A DNA stretch of 6,491 nt from an uncultured Allobaculum sp. (GCA_948467695.1 CAOKFJ010000110.1:1-6491), one strand, 5' to 3'; counted from the stretch's first letter, positions 1-5,675 are shown. A program made the numbers and translations. The notes: generated from the letters alone by a model not told the origin.

Positions 1-514
1 TCATCGCATGTCCTTTAGCTCCCTCTGGAGGCAGAGAGTCCTTGTTGACCAGAACCGGCCTTGAGCTGCCAATTGGCAGACAGGCATTGAAATCGATCAG
101 ACAGGCGCGTGAATTGACGATGATCACGTTGTCCGCCTTCAAATCGAGATACAGATATCCCGCTGCATGCACGCGAGCGATAAGTGCCACGATCTGCTCG
201 AACATTTCACGTCTTTCTTTGCGCCGCGGTTTTGCGGCAAGCCACTCATCGAGCGCTATACCCTCAAAACACGTTTCGATCAGATAGAACACTGAGCCAT
301 CCATACCGTTCTCTATAAGTCTTGGAAACCAGTGTCCGTCCAGTTTGCGCAGGACTTCAATTTCCTTTTCAAATGCCGCGATCCATACCTGAGCCGCATC
401 GAGATTCACTTCCTTGCGTATAACCCACTGCGAACGTTTTGAATCGAACAGACGCACCGTTCTGCCTGCAGGCGTCTGTTTAAGCACCTGGATGTTCTGC
501 GGGGCTTTATTCAT
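1..514 (-). CDS. Eukaryote-like Ser/Thr protein kinase, N-terminal 171 residues (cut by left edge)
   Basis: This is a partial gene reading leftward out of the window; 171 codons are visible from the ATG at 514-512. The reading shows the order of a Hanks-type kinase. A poorly conserved glycine-loop region (about residues 15-24) is followed by a beta-3 lysine in VIRKEV (K34) and an alpha-C acidic stretch EKEIEVLRKL (49-58). The hinge region is YLIETCFEG (77-85), the catalytic loop YLDLKADN (D124, K126, N129), the metal-binding motif DFN (D141) and a PPE triplet (162-164) where most kinases have APE. These kinases transfer phosphate from ATP to Ser/Thr. Odd points: HRD is YLD, so it is a non-RD kinase, and DFG is DFN. 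The key Lys, Asp and Asn are kept, so activity is still likely. The start overlaps the end of the FHA gene by 8 bases, and a GGAG lies 10 bases upstream inside that gene, so translation is probably coupled. The C-terminus, and any membrane or sensor domain, lies outside the window. Confidence 0.88.
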   Translation of the reverse strand, partial: MNKAPQNIQVLKQTPAGRTVRLFDSKRSQWVIRKEVNLDAAQVWIAAFEKEIEVLRKLDGHWFPRLIENGMDGSVFYLIETCFEGIALDEWLAAKPRRKERREMFEQIVALIARVHAAGYLYLDLKADNVIIVNSRACLIDFNACLPIGSSRPVLVNKDSLPPEGAKGHAM

Positions 515-2219
515 GGAAGATCAGCTCCACATTGCCCAGATGAAGCGTCATTCCCTCTTTCAGGCGCATGCGGCGAATGACTTTCTTTCCATCGAGTCTT
601 GTTCCATTCGTCGATTTGAGATCCTGTACATACCAGCGTTCCTGCGCGCATGTAAGTTTTGCGTGTGTGCCGGAAACTGATGGATCCACTAAAACAAGCT
701 CGCAGTTCTCATCGCGTCCGATCAGAACTTCGCTGCTGCAAAGCGCAAAGCGTCTGTATCCGTCTTCCAGCCATGCCTGAGGCGCGAATTCTTCCAGAAG
801 AAGCGTCGGTTCCCGCTCCGTTTTCTCCCTCTCTGCTTGCGGTATCAAAGACGCGATCGTTTTTCTTTGCGCGTCCTGTATCGTCCAATCGATTGAACCG
901 TCATCGCCAAAGCCGCAGGATAAACTCTCTGCGCTGTCGTCAAAATGTTTCAAATCTGCAGGCGAATTGAATTCATCCAAACCGCTCTGATCTGTGTACT
1001 CATCTCTTTGCCCCATGCCATCTGTTCCTGATTCATTTGTTCTATACGAAGATCCATCGTTTTTCTTCTCGCCTACCGCCATGGGCAGACATGCATCACG
1101 CTCGTAAAGCGGTTCATACAGAAAGCGGCGCTCTGCGCTTTTATTGCTGGTGTCTTCATGAAGCATTCGAGAATTGGAATCTTTTTCGAGTTTGGCATCG
1201 CGATTGCCGCTGGCGCCAAACAGAAACTGCATCTGATCGCTTCGACCCATTCCTTCTTCCCGCATGCTCATTCCGGATTTGCGGCAGGGATCTTCTGTTT
1301 CGACCATCCGATCTTCAGCCAGGTCATACACGCCTGTAAATTCGCTGGCTGATTTCTCTGTTCGTGATTCAAAGCAGAGACTATCGTCATGCGATCGTGA
1401 TGTACTGCCTGTTTGCGCGTGCTTTTTTCTGCGGCTCATGCGTCCGCCTTTGCGCTTCTGCTCGCTTATCTCCGGCGCTTGATCGCAATCGGCGCTCTGG
1501 CAAAGCAGCGAACGGCTGCTGTTTTCGCTCGCCGACAGAAGTGCATCTGACGGTTCATGTCCTCTTGCGCCTGATGTTTGCGCGATTCCGACGGGGGATA
1601 TGCGATCACTTCCCTCCTGTGCTGCAAGCGGATAGACCGGCTTAGGCGCGTAAAACGGGCGCATGCGGCTTCTGGAAAACAGGAAGCTTCGGTTTCGCGT
1701 TCTATACAGGGATTCGAGTTCGCTCTTTAAAACATCCAGAGCAAGCGAACGGCTGAACGCTTTGTAGAGAAGACCGATCAGCTCGTAAGGCTGTCCCTCG
1801 AACCGTTCAAGCAGCTGACCATAAAACGAACGCAAATCGTCCTGGCGCTTCATCCATGCTTCAAAGACGAGCGGAGCGCGCACGAAGTAAAAAGCGTCTG
1901 CATGACAAGACGTAAAAACGGCATCGCACGAAAGAACTGCAGGCTGATCCTTCATCGCTTTTTCCATCGCATCGAACAGCGCATACAGAAAGCAGCATCC
2001 TTTTGATGGATCAAATCGGGTCTGCGCCAGAAAATCATTGAGCGATACAAGCTCCCCGATGGGATAGTGCGCTATGCATGCATCGGTATCGACTGACGAC
2101 GGCTGCATGAGCGATGGCTCTTTTGACAAGAGCACACTTGCATCAAACTGTCTGGAATCCGCAATCTGCACCGACAGACGCCCGTTTGCACACGTAATTC
2201 GGCAGGCGTTTTCGATCAT
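507..2219 (-). CDS. FHA-domain protein with DUF6382-like N-terminal region and long disordered linker
   Basis: A 570-residue protein. The C-terminal 85 residues are a clear forkhead-associated (FHA) domain, a phosphothreonine-peptide binding module. It has IGRDENCELVL (500-510), SVSGTHA (514-520) and STNGT (536-540), which hold the Gly-Arg, Ser/His and Asn-Gly residues that contact phosphopeptide. Residues 1 to about 190 form a folded-looking domain without membrane segments. It resembles the N-terminal domain (DUF6382 type) found before FHA in many Firmicutes proteins; this match is from memory, not from a search. Residues about 195-470 are polar, rich in Ser, Arg, Glu and Asp, with a basic cluster KRKGGRMSRRKKH (255-267), and are probably disordered. 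That linker is a likely phosphorylation target for the kinase encoded just downstream. In Firmicutes such FHA proteins are often near Tad/Flp pilus genes; none is visible here. The start at 2219 is supported by a perfect Shine-Dalgarno site 6 bases upstream. First gene of the operon. Confidence 0.9.
   Translation of the reverse strand: MIENACRITCANGRLSVQIADSRQFDASVLLSKEPSLMQPSSVDTDACIAHYPIGELVSLNDFLAQTRFDPSKGCCFLYALFDAMEKAMKDQPAVLSCDAVFTSCHADAFYFVRAPLVFEAWMKRQDDLRSFYGQLLERFEGQPYELIGLLYKAFSRSLALDVLKSELESLYRTRNRSFLFSRSRMRPFYAPKPVYPLAAQEGSDRISPVGIAQTSGARGHEPSDALLSASENSSRSLLCQSADCDQAPEISEQKRKGGRMSRRKKHAQTGSTSRSHDDSLCFESRTEKSASEFTGVYDLAEDRMVETEDPCRKSGMSMREEGMGRSDQMQFLFGASGNRDAKLEKDSNSRMLHEDTSNKSAERRFLYEPLYERDACLPMAVGEKKNDGSSYRTNESGTDGMGQRDEYTDQSGLDEFNSPADLKHFDDSAESLSCGFGDDGSIDWTIQDAQRKTIASLIPQAEREKTEREPTLLLEEFAPQAWLEDGYRRFALCSSEVLIGRDENCELVLVDPSVSGTHAKLTCAQERWYVQDLKSTNGTRLDGKKVIRRMRLKEGMTLHLGNVELIFHE
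525..528 (-). promoter_or_regulatory. Weak ribosome binding site of the kinase gene
   Basis: GGAG on the minus strand, 10 bases before the kinase ATG and inside the last codons of the FHA gene. With the ATGAATAA overlap of start and stop codons it points to coupled translation of the two proteins. Confidence 0.6.
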
Positions 2220-2225
2220 GGTTTG

Positions 2226-2235
2226 TCACCTCCTT
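2226..2235 (-). promoter_or_regulatory. Perfect ribosome binding site of the FHA gene
   Basis: Read on the minus strand this is AAGGAGGTGA, a 10-base match to the 3' end of 16S rRNA, 6 bases before the ATG at 2219. It fixes the start of the FHA gene. It contrasts with the divergent membrane-protein gene, which has no such site. Confidence 0.93.
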
Positions 2236-2307
2236 CTTGAGGGCCACATATCGTAATTCGCTAAAAACCCGACTGATGGGCGAAATTTCTCAAAAAATTT
2301 TTATCGG

Positions 2308-2336
2308 ACGACAAAACGCGAAAATTTCGGCATAAT
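2308..2336 (+). promoter_or_regulatory. Candidate promoter of the 187-aa membrane protein gene (leaderless or nearly so)
   Basis: ACGACA (2308-2313, 4 of 6 matches to TTGACA), a 17-base spacer and CATAAT (2331-2336, 5 of 6 matches to TATAAT). The ATG follows only 9 bases after the -10 box, so transcription should start at A2343 or A2346. The mRNA would then have a leader of three bases or none. Confidence 0.6.
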
Positions 2337-2345
2337 CTCTCCATC

Positions 2346-2909
2346 ATGAAGACACATAACCCTCGATTTTCCGCTTTCTGGCTTGCCGCGTGGCTCGGAC
2401 TCCTCCTTTTCTCGATCTATCTGTGCACGCAGTGCGATCCATGGAATGAGAACCTGACCGGACTTGGCTGGGTAGATGGACGCGTACTGCTGATGGCTGT
2501 GTACACGCTCTATTCCTCCCTGATCAATGGAGCGCTCTCTTTTCTTGCCATGACAAAAGCCGGCGAAAAGAGAAAAGCCGCCCTGCTCGTTCTTCTGTGG
2601 GCACTCGGGACAATCGGCGCGCTGATTCCCTATCACCATGTCTCGAGTTCGCCAGTCTCTGGTCTGCAGACCAATCTGCATCTGCTTCTAAGCAGCGGAA
2701 GTTTTGCGATCATCGTTCTCATCTGGTTTTCCATCCTGTTCTTCCCCCACCCCGATCTGGAACTTAAAAAACAGGCTCGGGGCGTTATGCTCAGCATCGC
2801 ATTCAGTTTTGCGGTTCTTGCCATCTCGCAGAATGTGAGTCTTTTAAGCGAACTGGCTTTTTTCGTCAGCGAACCGCTTGCGCTTATCCTGTGTGCGAAA
2901 CATAACTGA
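2346..2909 (+). CDS. Multi-pass integral membrane protein, function unknown
   Basis: A 187-residue hydrophobic protein that I do not recognise with certainty. About six membrane segments can be drawn: residues 9-28, 47-68, 77-96, 109-133, 147-162 and 164-183. Charged stretches lie between them: KAGEKRK at 71-77, and DLELKKQAR at 137-145, just after HP at 135-136. The loop YHHVSSSP (96-103) and the following NLHLLLSSGSF (110-120) put two His and an Asn-x-His at a membrane border, which recalls small membrane families such as DUF998, but this is only an impression. There is no signal peptide cleavage site, enzyme motif or transporter signature. The ATG at 2346 has no Shine-Dalgarno sequence; a -10 box 9 bases upstream suggests a near-leaderless mRNA, which itself supports this start. 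It is a single-gene unit, divergent from the FHA operon and convergent with the next gene. Confidence 0.78.
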   Translation: MKTHNPRFSAFWLAAWLGLLLFSIYLCTQCDPWNENLTGLGWVDGRVLLMAVYTLYSSLINGALSFLAMTKAGEKRKAALLVLLWALGTIGALIPYHHVSSSPVSGLQTNLHLLLSSGSFAIIVLIWFSILFFPHPDLELKKQARGVMLSIAFSFAVLAISQNVSLLSELAFFVSEPLALILCAKHN

Positions 2910-2995
2910 AGTCCCTGACATCTTTGAAAACTGTGCAGGTCCTTTCTGCGCTCATTTAAATACGTCAGACACGCGCAATCGTCCGCATACAAAAA

Positions 2996-3058
2996 GAGCA
3001 CCCTTCCGGGCGCGAATTGTCGTACGACATTCATACATGGAAGGGTGCTCATTATTTT
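2996..3058. terminator. Bidirectional terminator between convergent genes, with a 12-bp palindrome in its loop
   Basis: A perfect 12-bp stem, GAGCACCCTTCC (2996-3007) pairing with GGAAGGGTGCTC (3039-3050). It is followed on the plus strand by ATTATTTTT and on the minus strand by TTTTTG, so it can stop transcription from both sides. The 31-base loop is unusually long and contains the perfect palindrome TGTCGTACGACA (3018-3029), which would fold into a second hairpin on top. It lies 86 bases after the stop of the 187-aa membrane protein gene. Confidence 0.85.
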
Positions 3059-3076
3059 TCTCGAGATCGTCTTGCA

Positions 3077-3105
3077 TACGCGCGCTCAACGCGAGCGCAG
3101 GCGTA
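3077..3105. other. GC-rich imperfect hairpin
   Basis: TACGC plus GCGCTC pairs with GAGCGC plus GCGTA: 11 base pairs with a 2-base AG bulge and a 5-base loop. It lies between the bidirectional terminator and the terminator of the minus-strand gene. On the plus strand it is followed by TAAAAAAA and not a T tract, so it is not itself an obvious terminator in that direction. Confidence 0.6.
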
Positions 3106-3136
3106 TAAAAAAACCGGCTGGATTATTCAGCCGGTT
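3105..3136 (-). terminator. Intrinsic terminator of the 427-aa gene, overlapping its stop codon
   Basis: On the minus strand AACCGGCTG (3136-3128) pairs with CAGCCGGTT (3120-3112): 9 perfect pairs, a 7-base loop, then a run of seven or more T ending in TAT. The 5' arm is made by the last sense codons (Glu-Pro-Ala-Glu) and the TAA stop lies in the loop, so a terminating ribosome would cover the hairpin. Confidence 0.9.
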
Positions 3137-4406
3137 CGTCAATCAGATGTTTTTCCTGAATCTTTTCAAGGTAGCCATAAGCCTTGTCTACATAGTAGAG
3201 GCTTCCGCCGTACTTGATTGTTTTTTCAAAGTACATTTTTGCGACAACATAATCGAGCTGGACATAGGAGATCAGCGCGATGAAGTAGGCGCATTCCGCT
3301 TTCTGCAGATTGAACTGAGCGCTCTGCATCACATTCAGGAAGTATTTCTTGCTTTCGTTCAGCTCGCCATGCATCAGGTTGAGCTTGTTTTCAAGCATGC
3401 CGTACTGGAAGTTTTTGACGACCATGCCCATCGGACCGCGCGGCATGCGCAGCTTGGACATTTCTTCCGCGCATCGAATAACGCCGGACTCGTCACTGAG
3501 CTGATAATACGTGCTGCCCATCAGGGAATAGTACGTAAGCAGATCAGCGGCATTGGCTCTGCGGAATTCGATCAGAACATCCTGCGCGAGCGAAGGCTCG
3601 TCAAGATTGATCAGACAGAGTGCCGCAAGACCGCGGTTGGCGAGTTTATAATGCTTGCCGCGTTTCGAGTAGTAAATGAGCGCCGACATGCAGGCTTCCG
3701 GATCACAGTCCTGATACAGCAGTTTGGTGATTTCCTGGAAGGCGGTGCTTCGTAAACGGCTGATCCACTGGAATGCGAACATGCACACAAACAGAAGAAG
3801 CATAACCAGCCAGATATTGTTGAGGAAGAACAGGACACACGCGATAGCGACAAGACCAAGAACCGATGCAAACTGAGCAGTGTGCATTGTTTTTCTCGTG
3901 CTTTCGCCAAGCGCTTTGTATTTTTCATCAAGTGTGTGGTGAAGCGTATAGATTCGAACGATTTCGTCATCACCAGTGATCTTCGCGACGCGCAGACCTT
4001 TGCGCACGCCCATTCGCAGGGAAATCCATCCGTAAAGGCTGACAATGAGCATCACCGGCAGACCGATGATACCGATCATCATCGCGACGTCGGGCAGCAT
4101 GATCAAAAACAGAATCATCAGAAATGTCGATCCGCTGTAGTACGTAGCGATCATGTTTCCGATCTCAAAGACATTGACCAGACCGGCAAAACCAAGACCG
4201 GCTGAAACACTGATCATGACTGGATTGGCAGTGAAGAACGCAAGCGTTTCGGCAGGAAGAACTTCCTGCGCCATGTTCCAGAACATGTCATTGGAACTGA
4301 ACAGCAGCGTCACCAGAAATCCGATCAGAAATGATGCGGACAGTGTCAGAAACTGACGCCGGCAGTTGTATTTCCACATAAACAAAACCCTCTCTAACAG
4401 ATCCAT
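3123..4406 (-). CDS. Membrane protein with C-terminal TPR-like helical domain
   Basis: A 427-residue protein of unknown function. The N-terminal half has about five to six membrane segments: residues 17-36, 62-80, 92-108, 110-130, 177-195 and 197-214. A charged helical segment at 131-176 lies between the last pairs. Residues 220-420 have no membrane segment and read as consecutive amphipathic helices with Ala/Tyr/Leu spacing typical of TPR-like repeats, for example SALIYYSKRGKHYKLANRG (241-259) and YVQLDYVVAKMYFEKTIKYG (381-400). TPR folds bind other proteins, so this is probably a membrane-anchored scaffold facing the cytosol. Coordinates are those of the longest reading. A second ATG at 4379 (starting MWKYNC, nine residues shorter) has a better ribosome site, AGAGAGGG at 4388-4395, and may be the true start. 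The gene is single, ends in its own terminator, and no catalytic motif is visible. Confidence 0.85.
   Translation of the reverse strand: MDLLERVLFMWKYNCRRQFLTLSASFLIGFLVTLLFSSNDMFWNMAQEVLPAETLAFFTANPVMISVSAGLGFAGLVNVFEIGNMIATYYSGSTFLMILFLIMLPDVAMMIGIIGLPVMLIVSLYGWISLRMGVRKGLRVAKITGDDEIVRIYTLHHTLDEKYKALGESTRKTMHTAQFASVLGLVAIACVLFFLNNIWLVMLLLFVCMFAFQWISRLRSTAFQEITKLLYQDCDPEACMSALIYYSKRGKHYKLANRGLAALCLINLDEPSLAQDVLIEFRRANAADLLTYYSLMGSTYYQLSDESGVIRCAEEMSKLRMPRGPMGMVVKNFQYGMLENKLNLMHGELNESKKYFLNVMQSAQFNLQKAECAYFIALISYVQLDYVVAKMYFEKTIKYGGSLYYVDKAYGYLEKIQEKHLIDEPAE
4388..4395 (-). promoter_or_regulatory. Ribosome binding site favouring the internal start at 4379
   Basis: AGAGAGGG on the minus strand, with its GAGG 9 bases before the ATG at 4379. 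The longer start at 4406 has only a poorly placed AAGG two bases from the ATG, and its upstream GGGAC is buried in a hairpin. Confidence 0.5.
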
Positions 4407-4957
4407 CGCCTTGTCCCTGGGATGAAGGCATCCGGGACGCGACGACTGTCATAAAACATACATTAGTATAGCTAACAGTTACCGCAAAGATATCGGAAAT
4501 GTTTTCTCGATCATGTGAAATTATGGTAACGGTCCACTGTCGCGCCACTCTGTCACACTTCAGTCTAATCCATAGCTTTCGTACTGAAATAACATCGAAT
4601 AATTTGATTTTCGCAATAATAATGTCTGTCTTGCCAATAGCGCAGGAAAGCTTTCTGGAAAGAGTTATTGTGCGCTTCCATCATATCAGGTTGATATGGA
4701 TGTTGCGTTCAATCACAACCGGAAAGACAAGCCATTTTTTCAGTTCGCAAACCCGAAAGAGATTGCGGCTGCAGGCATGCGCCGGGCATTTCTTCGTTTC
4801 ATTCGGCAGGCGTTCAGAAAGTATAGAGATCGTTTTCGAATGGAGATTGTGACTTCTTCAGGAATTCAGATCGTATTTGTCATTGAAAGACCTGCTGCTT
4901 TGTCGCTGACCGCTCTTTCGATGCGCAAAATTTCTCCTGAATTGTCTGGAAATATAT
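4407..4957. other. Gene-poor stretch upstream of the tRNA cassettes
   Basis: About 550 bases without a convincing gene. Its left end holds the leader hairpin and the presumed leftward promoter of the 427-aa gene. A TATACT with flanking short palindromes (TTAG/CTAA and TAACTGTTA, about 4463-4480) is the best -10 candidate, but I found no good -35. The middle is A/T-rich. The right half is open in two adjacent plus-strand frames, described separately. Confidence 0.5.
4413..4438 (-). other. Leader hairpin just upstream of the 427-aa membrane gene
   Basis: GTCCC (4413-4417) pairs with GGGAC (4434-4438) and GGATG (4420-4424) with CATCC (4429-4433). The result is a 10-bp stem with a 2-base bulge and a 4-base loop. 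In the minus-strand mRNA it ends 6 bases before the ATG at 4406. No T tract follows, so it is not a terminator. It could hide the upstream start codon region or tune translation. Confidence 0.5.
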
Positions 4958-4992
4958 TTGACAATCGTATGGGGAACTCGTATTATAAGTGA
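4622..4992 (+). pseudogene. Possible frameshifted remnant of a small unknown gene
   Basis: Frame 2 from the ATG at 4622 reads MSVLPIAQESFLERVIVRFHH. Near 4685 the more protein-like sequence moves to frame 1, which reads VDMDVAFNHNRKD and continues to about residue IVFVIERPAAL. It stops at 4990-4992, inside the tRNA promoter. An intact frame-1 ORF would start at ATG 4696 (98 aa). There is no good ribosome site, no recognised motif, and the 3' end overlaps the -35 and -10 boxes of tRNA copy 1. Composition is coding-like only in the middle. This is either a decayed gene or chance; I lean weakly to decay. Confidence 0.22.
4958..4986 (+). promoter_or_regulatory. Promoter of tRNA-Ser copy 1
   Basis: TTGACA (4958-4963), exactly 17 bases, TATTAT (4981-4986). 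The expected start near 4993 leaves a leader of about 13 bases before the tRNA. Confidence 0.9.
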
Positions 4993-5005
4993 GCGTCAAC
5001 CGAAT

Positions 5006-5095
5006 GGAGTCGTGTCCGAGCGGTTTAAGGTGCAGTCTTGGAAAGGCTGTGTAGGCGAAAGCTTACCCAGGGTTCGAATCCCTGCGACTCCGCCA
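5006..5095 (+). tRNA. tRNA-Ser (anticodon GGA), copy 1
   Basis: A 90-nt class II tRNA with CCA encoded (5093-5095). The acceptor GGAGTCG pairs perfectly with CGACTCC, and the discriminator is G5092. The anticodon stem CAGTC/GGCTG holds the loop TTGGAAA with anticodon GGA at 5040-5042, which reads UCC and UCU. The long variable arm typical of tRNA-Ser is GTAGGC/GCTTAC capped by GAAA (5051-5066). The T arm is CAGGG-TTCGAAT-CCCTG. It has its own promoter and terminator. Confidence 0.97.
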
Positions 5096-5106
5096 TTCGA
5101 AAGTTC

Positions 5107-5137
5107 AGTCCTGTCAATCGACAGGGCTTTTTCTTTA
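5107..5137 (+). terminator. Terminator of tRNA-Ser copy 1
   Basis: AGTCCTGTC (5107-5115) pairs with GACAGGGCT (5120-5128), 9 pairs with one G-U, loop AATC, followed by TTTTTCTTT. Confidence 0.93.
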
Positions 5138-5253
5138 CTCTGTTTTCTGCATTCTGAGTCATGCCAGGGCAGACTGGTTTTCTCTTCCCGTTTTTCTCAT
5201 ACATGAGCGGAATTCAAAATATCTCTTCCTGAACGAAATTCTTCACTGTTTTT

Positions 5254-5282
5254 TTGACATTTACGAAAAGAACTCGTATTAT
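5254..5282 (+). promoter_or_regulatory. Promoter of tRNA-Ser copy 2
   Basis: TTGACA (5254-5259), 17 bases, TATTAT (5277-5282). The boxes and the bases after the spacer equal those of copy 1, while the spacer itself differs (ATTTACG against ATCGTAT at its left end). Confidence 0.9.
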
Positions 5283-5301
5283 AAGTGAGCGCCAATCAAA
5301 T

Positions 5302-5391
5302 GGAGTCGTGTCCGAGCGGTTTAAGGTGCAGTCTTGGAAAGGCTGTGTAGGCGAAAGCTTACCCAGGGTTCGAATCCCTGCGACTCCGCCA
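5302..5391 (+). tRNA. tRNA-Ser (anticodon GGA), copy 2
   Basis: Identical over all 90 bases to the first copy, with the anticodon at 5336-5338 and encoded CCA at 5389-5391. It is transcribed separately from its own TTGACA/TATTAT promoter and ends at its own terminator. A second identical gene would raise the dose of the isoacceptor for UCC/UCU codons. Confidence 0.97.
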
Positions 5392-5402
5392 TTCGAAAGT
5401 TC

Positions 5403-5433
5403 AGTCCTGTCAATCGACAGGGCTTTTTCTTTG
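5403..5433 (+). terminator. Terminator of tRNA-Ser copy 2
   Basis: Same 9-bp stem, AATC loop and T-rich tail as the terminator of copy 1. Confidence 0.93.
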
Positions 5434-5669
5434 TCTTTATTTTCCAGCCGATCGGATGCAGTTTGGCCAATGCCTTCAAGCCGGGCACCTGTCGCCATAC
5501 CTGATTGTTTGCCTGCAGATAAAAATTCTGCGCATGCGCTGCACGCTTTTCACTGCTTTTCGCCCCGCATTTTCTGTATCCGTTTACGCCTCTTTATGTA
5601 TGGTTCAGATTGCAATCACGCTTTGTTGCGTATTCTGCAGAAAATGCCGAAATAATTCGCATTGTACGC
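5434..5669. other. Gene-free stretch before the XRE regulator
   Basis: About 236 bases with no gene that I can support; open frames here are continuations through the tRNA. It ends with the promoter of the regulator. A TAATT/AATTA pair (5653-5677) brackets the -10 region and could be part of an autoregulatory operator, but the inner bases do not match. Confidence 0.5.
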
Positions 5670-5675
5670 TATAAT
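5670..5675 (+). promoter_or_regulatory. Consensus -10 box of the XRE gene, giving a leaderless mRNA
   Basis: A perfect TATAAT, 7 bases before the ATG at 5683, so transcription should begin at A5682 or at the A of the ATG itself. No clear -35 exists at 17 bases; TGCCGA at 5645-5650 (19-base spacer) is the nearest weak candidate, which suggests dependence on an activator or weak expression. Confidence 0.7.

Larger units (their letters stand above)
2220..2345. promoter_or_regulatory. Divergent intergenic region with two GAAA/TTTC palindromes
   Basis: This 126-bp region separates the leftward FHA operon from the rightward membrane-protein gene and must hold both promoters. It is A/T-rich in its right half. 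It contains GAAATTTC (2282-2289) and CGAAAATTTCG (2319-2329), two short perfect or odd-centred palindromes 38 bases apart. The second lies between the -35 and -10 boxes proposed for the rightward gene, where a bound repressor would block RNA polymerase. I could not find a convincing leftward promoter pair. Confidence 0.45.
4974..5137 (+). repeat. Tandem duplication unit, copy 1 (tRNA cassette)
   Basis: From the end of the promoter spacer to the terminator T tract this block matches 5270-5433 with only three substitutions (4996, 5000, 5002). Positions 5003-5137 are identical over 135 bases. The TTGACA boxes also sit at the same 296-base offset, but most of the promoter spacer differs. Confidence 0.93.
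5270..5433 (+). repeat. Tandem duplication unit, copy 2 (tRNA cassette)
   Basis: Second copy of the block at 4974-5137, with a period of 296 bases. The 132 bases between the two blocks, from the first terminator to the second spacer, have no counterpart after copy 2. Confidence 0.93.

Noticed and set aside
414..1645. Several plus-strand open frames of 60-103 codons opposite the FHA gene
   Set aside because: They lie antisense to a gene with a perfect ribosome site and recognisable FHA domain, have no ribosome sites and no protein family features.
3045..3755. A 236-codon plus-strand frame opposite the TPR-like membrane gene
   Set aside because: The minus-strand gene has membrane segments, repeats and a terminator placed at its stop. 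The plus frame would have to cross that terminator and reads as an antisense shadow.
4974..5433. The two tRNA copies as att sites flanking an integrated element
   Set aside because: Only 132 bases without a gene lie between the repeat units and whole cassettes with promoters are duplicated, which fits tandem duplication better than integration.
4958..5655. Open frames running through both tRNA genes, including a repeated peptide
   Set aside because: The repeated peptide is merely the translation of the duplicated tRNA sequence.
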